A stretch of DNA of 7,460 nt from Limisphaerales bacterium (GTDB lineage: Bacteria; Verrucomicrobiota; Verrucomicrobiia; Limisphaerales; UBA11358): NCBI GenBank assembly GCA_027451565.1, contig DAIDJC010000169.1:1-7460 (forward strand), in the 5' to 3' direction. The notes under the pieces were generated by a model, which saw only the letters and a list, made by a program, of their open reading frames with translations, ran no database searches and was not told the origin of the DNA. Positions 1-6,900 of the stretch are shown here, in pieces (within the stretch, counting starts at the first letter, position 1; every line of letters begins with the position of its first letter). The translations under genes were made by a program, and so were the position numbers.

Positions 1-287
1 AGCAGCGTCAGTTCCTCCGGACGCAGACGCTGGCTTTTGCCCTCGCCCGCAGGCGCAGCGAAAGTCCCGGCCTCAAGCCGTTTGCTTAAAATCCAGAGTC
101 CCGACCCATCATACGTCAAAATCTTGAGCCGGTTGCGCCGTTTGTTCAGGAAGACGAACCAATGGCCCGAAGTCGGCTCCTCTCCCAACACGGTCTGCAC
201 CCAGGCATACAGACCATTGAAGCCCTGGCGCATGTCCACGGCCTGCATGGCCACAAATATCCGGGTGGCGGGCGACAGGCTCAGCAT
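1..287 (-). CDS. tnpB: IS66 family accessory protein TnpB (Orf2), partial
   Basis: This is the N-terminal 95 codons of the IS66 Orf2/TnpB protein; the 3' end is cut by the window edge. The translation starts MLSLSPATRIFVAMQAVDMR and continues through GFNGLYAWV, then GHWFVFLNKRRNRLKIL and YDGSGLWILSKRLE. These are the hallmark segments of this family (RIF/VA...VDMRKGF..L, F.NRRR..LKIL.WD..G..L..KRLE). Family members are about 110-120 residues, so roughly 20 residues are missing. The ATG at 285-287 overlaps the tnpA stop by 7 nt (ATGCTGA), which suggests translational coupling; a GGAAGG at 300-305 lies somewhat far upstream. TnpB is required for IS66 transposition together with TnpA and TnpC, but its biochemical role is not well defined. 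Confidence 0.93.
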   Translation of the reverse strand, partial: MLSLSPATRIFVAMQAVDMRQGFNGLYAWVQTVLGEEPTSGHWFVFLNKRRNRLKILTYDGSGLWILSKRLEAGTFAAPAGEGKSQRLRPEELTL

Positions 288-625
288 GGCCGGCGCAACC
301 CTTCCAAGACCGAGTGAATCCAAGCCGGCGTCGCCGTCGCGGTGAACCGCGCCACCGCTCCCGTCGGCAAACTAATCTCTGCCGCCCAGTTCTGCGGCGA
401 CAACTCAGCCGTTACTTTGAGTTCCTGAAAGACTGGAGCCACCGTGACCGGTGGCCGGGCCTGGGCAAAGCGTCGGCCATAGATCCAGTAGTGCAACCGG
501 TTCCGGGATAAACCGTGCTGCTCGGCAAAAGCACCCAAGGCAAGCTCGCTGGCGCGATAGCGGCGGATCCAGTCACAAATCTCCTCTCGTGTGTAGCGCC
601 GATGAGCGGGCGAATCGTTCTTCAT
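281..625 (-). CDS. tnpA: IS66 family protein TnpA (Orf1), HTH DNA-binding
   Basis: This 114-residue protein is the first gene of the IS66 element. Residues about 12-50 (RYTREEICDWIRRYRASE, then FAEQHGLSRNRLHYWIYGRR) form a helix-turn-helix of the type found in IS66 TnpA and IS3-like OrfA proteins: a first helix rich in Trp/Arg, then the recognition helix ending in LHYW. The C-terminal half (VFQELKV to the end) contains the short sheet region usual in TnpA, with ISLPTGAVARF and W.HSVLEGL. Length is normal for the family. The start at 623-625 is the only good ATG before the HTH; the preceding GGCGG is a weak, close ribosome-binding site. It ends inside the start of tnpB. The frame is intact, so this end of the element shows no decay. 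Confidence 0.92.
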   Translation of the reverse strand: MKNDSPAHRRYTREEICDWIRRYRASELALGAFAEQHGLSRNRLHYWIYGRRFAQARPPVTVAPVFQELKVTAELSPQNWAAEISLPTGAVARFTATATPAWIHSVLEGLRRPC

Positions 626-664
626 TCCGCCACTTTAGCCGAACCCCAGCCCCCCTGAATATAA

Positions 665-685
665 GGCAGCCCCTTTACCGCTTAC
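665..685 (-). repeat. IS66 terminal inverted repeat, outer end
   Basis: Read on the minus strand from 685 inward, the sequence starts GTAAGCGGTAAAGGGG. This fits the GTAAGCG terminus of IS66-family elements. The partner terminus is outside the window, so the length of the inverted repeat cannot be measured here; the inner limit given is approximate. Confidence 0.75.
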
Positions 686-1098
686 TGTTGAATTACAAAC
701 CGTTCAAATCTTCTTTTGTGCTTCAGCCCTCAGACATGGTGGCCATCACGGACACAAGCGGGTCCATCAACCCAATCAGCTCCGCCACTGCTGCGGCGTG
801 GCTGGATACCGTGTGGTCGGGAAATTCAGGTGCTTCGCAGCCTGTGGCCAATGGGTTTAATGAAAGACTCCAAACGGCCTATGCCAAGCACAACAACCGT
901 GTAAACGTGGTCTATGTGGATGGCCATGCCGCAGCATCCCTGCCCAGCGCACTGACTTGGGGCCAATTCTATGGTGTATTTTCCCCAGGCGTCAGCTTGC
1001 CGGTTTCCCCAGGTCAGGCAGTGGGCAGCGTGCGGTCGGATGCTTCCATCAGCAGCCCTGCCTACGACACCATCCATTGGTCCACCACCCAGGAATAA
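686..1098 (+). pseudogene. H-X9-DG pseudopilin-like protein, 3' fragment cut by IS66
   Basis: This is the C-terminal 136 or so codons of a prepilin-type (type II secretion pseudopilin / DUF1559-like) protein of the kind expanded in Planctomycetes, Verrucomicrobia and Lentisphaerae. The diagnostic motif is visible: His at 889-891, exactly nine residues (NNRVNVVYV), then Asp-Gly at 919-924, followed by HAA. This is the H-X9-DG signature that lies near the C terminus of these proteins. The frame runs from the IS boundary to the TAA at 1096-1098. The missing part would be the cleavage/methylation leader, the N-terminal hydrophobic helix and most of the globular domain, presumably beyond the other end of the IS. 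No good start codon or ribosome-binding site serves the remnant; an in-frame ATG at 736 is internal to the conserved domain. The gene ends 11 nt before the GH97 start, so the two were probably one transcript. Such pseudopilins often sit beside glycoside hydrolase genes in these phyla, but their role is unknown to me. Confidence 0.8.
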
Positions 1099-1102
1099 AA
1101 GG
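1097..1102 (+). promoter_or_regulatory. Likely ribosome-binding site for the GH97 gene
   Basis: AAAAGG lies 7 nt before the ATG at 1110 and overlaps the stop codon of the upstream pseudopilin fragment. It favours the start at 1110 over the ATG at 957, which would add 51 residues read out of frame over the pseudopilin and bury the signal peptide. Confidence 0.4.
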
Positions 1103-1109
1103 CCTGCTC

Positions 1110-3302
1110 ATGACCCCTTTTAGCTTGAGATCAGCTTCCATTAACATTTTTATTTCGGTTCTTGTAATGGGTATTATTCATTCTGCATTGAGTTCCCAGG
1201 ATTTATCCTCCTCATTACACTTGGAATCACCCAATGGCTCCATCCGTTTGGATTTCATTTTGGCCGATGGTTCGCCTTATTACTCCGCAACCTATCGCGG
1301 GCACCCTGTTTTAAACAAATCAAAGTTGGGGGTGGTTTTGAATGTTGGGACTTTGGATTCGGGTTTTCAGGTGAGCCGGGTTTCGCGAGGGTCGCATGAG
1401 GGTGTGTGGGTCTTGCCTTACGGTGAAAGCCGCACCGTGGAGGATCATTATAACCAGATGCAGGTGACGCTCACTCAAATAGGCGGGGTTCATCGGGCGA
1501 TGCGGATCATTTTCAGGGTATATAACGACGCTGTGGCATTTCGTTATGAGTGGCCCAGGCAGAAAGGGTTGGACGATTTTGAAATTCTGGATGAGGAAAC
1601 AGAATTTGCCCTGGCAGGGGACGCCATGGCACTGTGGCAGCCTGCATACAGGCCGCAGGCCTCGGAGCAACTTTATTCGCATACCAGGCTGAGCGAACTA
1701 TTGCGACAGACACGCCTGCCATATGGAGATGCCACAGCCGGTGACAACCCCAACAGAGATCCAGTCCGGGCAGTGACCACACCCCTGACACTCCAACAAG
1801 ATAATGGTGATTACCTTGTCATCCACGAAGCTGACCTCACGGATTACGCCGGGATGGAATTAAAGCCTTGCCCGAATAACACCTTGAAGAGTGACCTGGC
1901 GCCATGGTCGGACGGAGTGCTGGTTCGTTGCAAGGCTCCGTGTGTATCGCCCTGGCGTTTTGTGATGATTTCCGATGATCTGGGGGATATTGTGCAGCGA
2001 ACTTCAGACGTGGCGATGAATTTGAATCCGCCTTCCGCCATTGGTGAACCGGACTGGATCAAGCCCGGCAAATTCATGGGCATTTGGTGGGGGATGCATT
2101 TGGGCAAATACACATGGAATCCCAGCAAGCCCGGGGAGCAAAGCACGGATGGGCTTGGTGCAACCACCGAGAATGCGCGCCGTTATATAGACTACGCGGC
2201 TGCCCATGGCTTTTCTGCGGTCCTGGCTGAGGGTTGGAACCGGGGTTGGGCTCCGGATTGGGTGGCGCATGCCTCGGAATTCAGCTTTACCCAACCTAAC
2301 GCCCAGTTTGACTTGGATGGCGTTGTCCAATACGCACACTCAAAGGGTGTGGATTTCATTGCCCATTTTGAAACCGGGGCGGTGATCACCAATTTTGAGG
2401 CCCAGGCGGACGCAGCATTTGCCCAATGCGCTCGTTTGGGCATTCATCATGTCAAAACCGGGTATGTGGGGATGGAGCCGCGGGTCAAACGTTACGATGC
2501 TTCGGGAAAGTACATTGGGTCTGAATACCTGGATGGTCAGTACATGGTCCGCCATTATCGTAAAATTGCTGAATTGGCGGCCAAATACCACGTGATGTTG
2601 GATGCGCATGAGCCTATAAAGGACACCGGGGAGCAGCGGACCTGGCCTAATTTTATGACCCGCGAGGGCGCGCGGGGTCAGGAGTACAATGCATGGTCTC
2701 CAGACGGCGGGAATCCGCCAGCTCATGATGTGAACCTGGTTTATACCCGCTTTTTAAGCGGGCCCTTTGATTTCACCCCAGGCATCCTCCAGGTCACCTA
2801 TCCCCAGTATCGTCCCCACGATCGTGTTCAGACCACCCTTGTGAAGCAACTTGCCATGTATGTCTGCTTTTATTCGCCCCTGCAAATGGCTGCGGACCTT
2901 CCGGAGAATGATGAAAAATACCGGGGCATGTTTCAGTTCATCATGGATGTGCCAGTGGACTGGGAGGCGACACGCTGGATCAACGGGGCGATTGGCGAGT
3001 ACGCAACCATCGCACGCAAGAGGCGGGGAGGGGCGGATTGGTATGTGGGAAGCATGACCAATGAGCGAGGGCGTGATTTTCCCGTAAAGCTTGATTTTCT
3101 GGATTCGGGCAGGAATTACAGGGCGCAAATTTACCGGGATGACGACGACGCGGACTGGCGCACCAACCCCTTTGCCTGCAACATCACCAACTGCGATGTC
3201 ACAAGCCAATCCACGCTGGAATTTCATCTCGCTCCAGGAGGCGGCGAGGCGATTGCGATTCGTCCCAGGGACGCGAGTTTGGACCTTCGGCCAATCCAAT
3301 AA
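1110..3302 (+). CDS. GH97 family glycosidase, SusB-type inverting alpha-glucosidase (predicted)
   Basis: A 730-residue secreted glycoside hydrolase of family GH97 (SusB of Bacteroides is 738). Residues 1 to about 29 look like a Sec signal peptide with no lipobox Cys, so a periplasmic enzyme is expected. The N-terminal beta-sandwich covers about 35-285 (starting SPNGSIRLDFILADG; FRYEWP near 147). The TIM-barrel domain begins near KPGKFMGIWWG (318-328) and includes AEGWNRGW (Glu374), AHFETG, DAHEPIKDTGEQRTWPN and TREGARGQEYNAW. The C-terminal domain (about 637-725) has YVGSMTNERGR, IYRDDDDADW and LAPGGGEAIAI. The SusB catalytic set appears conserved: Glu525 as general acid (SusB Glu532), Glu501 and Glu421 as base residues (Glu508, Glu439), and Glu519 and Glu147 as calcium ligands (Glu526, Glu194). 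The Glu in AHFETG argues for the inverting glucosidase branch rather than the retaining branch, which uses an Asp. The substrate is probably an alpha-linked glucan or oligosaccharide; exact linkage is not readable. No SusC/SusD genes are in view. Confidence 0.93.
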   Translation: MTPFSLRSASINIFISVLVMGIIHSALSSQDLSSSLHLESPNGSIRLDFILADGSPYYSATYRGHPVLNKSKLGVVLNVGTLDSGFQVSRVSRGSHEGVWVLPYGESRTVEDHYNQMQVTLTQIGGVHRAMRIIFRVYNDAVAFRYEWPRQKGLDDFEILDEETEFALAGDAMALWQPAYRPQASEQLYSHTRLSELLRQTRLPYGDATAGDNPNRDPVRAVTTPLTLQQDNGDYLVIHEADLTDYAGMELKPCPNNTLKSDLAPWSDGVLVRCKAPCVSPWRFVMISDDLGDIVQRTSDVAMNLNPPSAIGEPDWIKPGKFMGIWWGMHLGKYTWNPSKPGEQSTDGLGATTENARRYIDYAAAHGFSAVLAEGWNRGWAPDWVAHASEFSFTQPNAQFDLDGVVQYAHSKGVDFIAHFETGAVITNFEAQADAAFAQCARLGIHHVKTGYVGMEPRVKRYDASGKYIGSEYLDGQYMVRHYRKIAELAAKYHVMLDAHEPIKDTGEQRTWPNFMTREGARGQEYNAWSPDGGNPPAHDVNLVYTRFLSGPFDFTPGILQVTYPQYRPHDRVQTTLVKQLAMYVCFYSPLQMAADLPENDEKYRGMFQFIMDVPVDWEATRWINGAIGEYATIARKRRGGADWYVGSMTNERGRDFPVKLDFLDSGRNYRAQIYRDDDDADWRTNPFACNITNCDVTSQSTLEFHLAPGGGEAIAIRPRDASLDLRPIQ

Positions 3303-3320
3303 GAGTATCCGCGCTATTGG
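3296..3320. repeat. Short inverted repeat between convergent genes
   Basis: CCAATA (3296-3301) and TATTGG (3315-3320) could pair as a 6-bp stem around a 13-nt loop. It spans both stop codons of the convergent GH97 and regulator genes. The stem is short and AT-containing, the loop is long and no T-run follows, so a role as a bidirectional terminator is weak. Confidence 0.2.
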
Positions 3321-3937
3321 CTCAAATACTTGGCCACCGCTTCTGTGCGGGATTGCACGTGCAGTTTTTCGTAAATTCTTCGGAGATACGTTCGGATGGT
3401 ATCTATGCTGATATCCAATTCCGACGCAATTTGTTTGTAGGTAAAACCCTTGGCCAGACAGTGGAGAACGGTTTCCTCCCTGGGCGAGAGGTGTGTTTGT
3501 TTTTCTGAAGAATTTTTGCTCTTTTGAAAGGAGGCCACCACTTTGCGTGCAATGGAACTGGTCATGGGTGATCCGCCGGCATGCACTTCACGGATGGCTT
3601 GAAGTAATTTGGTGGGGCTGCTGCGCTTGAGCAGATATCCGGTGGCTCCAGCCTCGAGGGCGCGGAATATCTGGTCGGTATCCTCGTAAACCGTTAACAT
3701 GAGTATCTGCAGGGAAGGGCACCGGGCCTTGAGTTTTTCCACGCAATCAATGCCACTCATGCCACCCAGGTTGATGTCCATGAGCACCACTTCCGGCTTG
3801 TCCTCCATGAGTCCAACAAGGGCGGCCTCAGCACTGCCATAGGCCCCCTTGCATTTGAACCCAGGCGAACCATTGATGAAAGTGGTGATGGATTGGCGAA
3901 GGTCTTTTTCGTCGTCAACGATGGATACAGTGATCAT
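3314..3937 (-). CDS. NarL/FixJ-family response regulator (receiver + LuxR HTH)
   Basis: A 207-residue cytoplasmic transcription regulator. The receiver domain (1 to about 118) has the acidic pair Asp8-Asp9, the phospho-acceptor Asp54 in VVLMDINLGGMSG, the switch residue Thr82 in MLTVYED, and Lys104 in GYLLKR. After a linker, a LuxR/GerE helix-turn-helix covers about 148-207: LSPREETVLHCLAKGFTYKQ, then IASELDISIDTIRTYLRRIY and the closing KLHV.SRTEAVAKYL. All key residues are present, so it should be active. It lies 12 bp downstream of the kinase on the same strand, and HisKA_3 kinases normally pair with NarL-type regulators, so the two form a cognate system. The ATG at 3935-3937 is the natural start because IVDDE follows at once. 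No Shine-Dalgarno sequence precedes it; the spacer is AT-rich, so translation may be coupled to the kinase or independent of SD. Its targets are unknown; the convergent GH97 gene is a reasonable candidate. Confidence 0.95.
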   Translation of the reverse strand: MITVSIVDDEKDLRQSITTFINGSPGFKCKGAYGSAEAALVGLMEDKPEVVLMDINLGGMSGIDCVEKLKARCPSLQILMLTVYEDTDQIFRALEAGATGYLLKRSSPTKLLQAIREVHAGGSPMTSSIARKVVASFQKSKNSSEKQTHLSPREETVLHCLAKGFTYKQIASELDISIDTIRTYLRRIYEKLHVQSRTEAVAKYLSQ

Positions 3938-3949
3938 AAATTATGAAAA

Positions 3950-6900
3950 TCAGGAGGTTTTGTTTCCAACTTTGGTTTTCAATGGCAAAACAAACAAAAT
4001 CATGGTGCCCATGCCCTGTTTGGACTCAATGTGGGCTTCGCCTCCGATGTCCTTCAGGCGGCGGCTCATGTTTGTGATTCCGTCGCCATTGGGCAACATG
4101 GAAGATTCAAGCATGGCCCGGGCCTTGGCCAGGTCAAACCCGCAGCCATTGTCTTGGATTTGAATCCTTAAAGTTTGGCCTTCCAGTGCGATGCGAATAC
4201 TGGCGCGACTGGCCTTGGAATGTTTCAGGATATTGGTCAACGCCTCGTGGGTGGCCATGAACAAATGGTGCCGGGCCTGGGAGGAAAGAGGGTGGGAATC
4301 CAGCACGGGTGGAATATCCAACTCGCATTCCATTCCGGTCATGGAAAAATATTCCTGGGCATACTGCCCTATGTAGGAGGCCAGGTGATCCAGCGTGTCG
4401 TTTTGTGGGTTCACCGCCCATACAATTTCATCCAGGGAGTGGAGCACTTCCCTGGAAACCTCGGAGATGCTTGCAATTTGGTCGCCTAAATCCGGGTTGG
4501 GCATTTCAATGCGCCGGGCATGTTCACTCAAATAGGAAATGCGGCATAATTTCGCGCCCATTTCATCATGAAGATCCCGCGCAATTCGCGTGCGTTCCAG
4601 GTCAAGGACTCGTTCCTGTTCCATCATGCGCAGGCGCCTCTGCATTTTGCCCTTCACCACCAGGCGGACGGCGGCACCCACCAGCACCAATGCGCCCAAG
4701 CCGGCTCCCACCAGGAACCACCACGTTTGCCAGTAGTGGCGTAATTGCTCAAGTTTCATAACCACGGCGGCTTGGCTCCATGCTCCCTCGGGATTGCAGA
4801 CCTCCAGTTTGAATACATATTGGCCCGGCGGCAGGTAGTTGTACACGGCGGTCCTATGGTTTCCCGCGTCCACCCAATCACGGTCCAACGGATCCAGGCG
4901 ATATTGAAAATGCATCAGCTCCGAAGCCTCAAAGTTGACGGCTGTGAAATGAAAATCCACACGGTGTGGACCAGCAGGCACGCGCAGTGAATCCGAACTG
5001 CCCGCCCGGCCTGGGATTTGGGAGGGTGCTTCACCCGGCCCTGGCCAGGCCGGAATGCCATCCACCAAAACCTCATCAAGGATAGGTTCTGGCGCGGATA
5101 ATCCGTGTGGCAATGCGGAAGGATTCACCACTACCACTCCCTGTTGCGTTGGGAACCAGAGGGCTCCGGTTTTATCTTTCAATCCTGATGGAAACCCGCC
5201 ACCAACACAACTCTCCGAGGTCATGCCTGCTGCGATGCCAAAATGGTTTGCGCTGACTTGTTTCCTCTCACCCAGTTTTAATTCATCCAAATCCTTTATG
5301 CCCACGCAGTAAATCCCATGGGCAGTTCCCAACCAAAGCCGTCCGTCCGCGTCCTCCATGATTTGATAAATAGGTCCTGGAGGGATGCCCTCCTGCGGTC
5401 CGAAATCTTTCACGTGGGATCCATCCAAGCACACAAGACCCCGGCTGGAAGTGCCAATCCATAACCGGTCTTTTAAATCCAGAAATAGGGTTTCAATCGT
5501 TTCATCTGGAAGCCCGGAAGCCAGGTCCCACCGCCGCTTGACGCCGGACTGAATCTCATAAAGACCTGCGCCTGCGGTGCCAATCCACCATGTTCCATCG
5601 CGCTGCGAAATCAACGCCTGGATGACGTTGGTGACTTGAAGATTCACGGGCGACGTCCATTGGTTCTTTTTCAAGCAATAGATTCCCCCCGACCGTGTGC
5701 CCACCCAGAGACTGTCATCGGGACCCTCGGCCAGCGCTGATATTCCTGGTGGTGCGTGAGGCAGGGTCCACACCTCATCGGCTGCGGCCAGGCTATCCTT
5801 GTAAACCAACAGCGCATGGGTGGTGGACACCCAGCAAAACCCCTCGTGGGTCACCAAGATGGAACTGACTTGGGAATCCTGCGGAGACAAACCAGCAACT
5901 GGCAGGCGGCCAAATGTCCTGCCATTCCAACGGTACAATCCGTCACGCGGTTTGCCCACCCATATCACGCCTGGGGTGACCTCCGCCATTCCTAGAACTG
6001 GTCCATAACCCAATCCGTCGTTTTGGCCCAGAGCCAAAACCACCTTCGGACGAAGGCAGAACAGGTTGGATTCCGTTCCAGCCCACAAGCGGCCATCTGG
6101 ATCGGCCAATAAACAGGTTGGCTGAGCCGGAGCAAGTTCCCCCACAAGGGGCACCGGAAAAACTTTGCGTCCCTTTATTTGCCAGAGCCCGGTGCCCTCT
6201 GTCGCCACCCAAAGAACGCCGTTCGCGCTCATGGCCAGCGAGGTTACAGACCCCGGCATTCTTCCGCTGGAAAGATGAAAAGCCTGCCAGTGTCCGCTGT
6301 CCAGGCACAAAACCGAGGCGGATTCGGTGCCCACCCATACCCGATGAAAAGAATCCACCAGGATTGAAGTGGCATGGGCCAATGCATTCCTCGTTTCCTG
6401 GCTATCCATTTGAATAAACTGGTTGGTTTTCCAGATGTAAAGGCCCTCACCTTGAATGGCCACGTAAATTGAACCGTGGGAGCCCGTGGCGAGGGCTGTC
6501 ACCTTTTTTCCTGAAAAAAATGGATGAATCTGTTGTGATTGAGCATGGGCTTGGTCAAGCCATGCCATGAAAAGCCCATTGGTGGCGCCCACCCACAGTC
6601 TCCTCATGTTATCCCCAACCAAAGCTGTCACATTCAGTGTTTCTGGCAGTCCCGGCTCCCTGGCTTTTGCCAAATGTCCACCTTGCCACATCAAAAGCCC
6701 GGCTCTCCGGTCGCCTATCCACATGGTGCCATCTGGCTGGGACCATAGAGCAGTCACGTGCAAGCCCCCATTCGCGATGCCCGAATCCACAGGCAAAAAA
6801 TCTAATCCGTCAAATCGCGCCAATCCCTGATTTCCGCCCACCCAGATAAACCCATTCGCGTCCCTTGCCAGGACGGATACCGGGGTCACAGGCAGGCCAG

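Larger units (their letters stand above)
1..685 (-). mobile_element. IS66-family insertion sequence, partial (tnpA end)
   Basis: This is one end of an IS66-family element. On the minus strand it has the usual IS66 order: terminus, a short leader of about 60 bp, tnpA, then tnpB overlapping tnpA. The large transposase gene (tnpC) and the other terminus would lie beyond position 1. The terminus read on the minus strand from 685 begins GTAAGCGGTAAAGGGG; GTAAGCG is the usual start of IS66-family ends. Outside it, the plus strand at once becomes the coding frame of an unrelated gene, which supports 685 as the exact boundary. IS66 elements normally duplicate 8 bp of target, so 686-693 (tgttgaat) is the predicted flanking copy; its partner is outside the window. 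No strong promoter is visible in the leader; TATATT at 658-663 could be a -10 box but has no convincing -35 partner. Confidence 0.88.

Noticed and set aside
658..663. TATATT as a -10 box for tnpA
   Set aside because: There is no recognisable -35 hexamer at the right distance; it is mentioned only within the IS entry.
957..1109. Longer start for the GH97 protein at 957, adding 51 residues
   Set aside because: The extension reads out of frame over the pseudopilin coding region, has no ribosome-binding site and would place the clear signal peptide of the 1110 start internally.
2754..3299. A 181-codon minus-strand frame opposite the 3' part of the GH97 gene
   Set aside because: The plus strand there encodes well-conserved GH97 barrel and C-terminal motifs; the antisense translation resembles no family I recognise.
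3951..3958. AGGAGG-like sequence on the plus strand near 3952-3957
   Set aside because: No plausible plus-strand gene follows; this is the reverse of the last kinase codons, where ACC TCC TGA encodes Thr-Ser-stop.
6244..6830. Overlapping open frames on both strands inside the kinase gene
   Set aside because: They lie opposite or out of frame with clear propeller repeats, show no domain of their own and look like ordinary shadows of GC-rich coding DNA.
5300..6900. Repeated WVGT-like coding units considered as a DNA repeat array
   Set aside because: The repetition is at protein level (Reg_prop blades) with divergent codons; there are no direct DNA repeats or spacers that would suggest CRISPR or satellite DNA.
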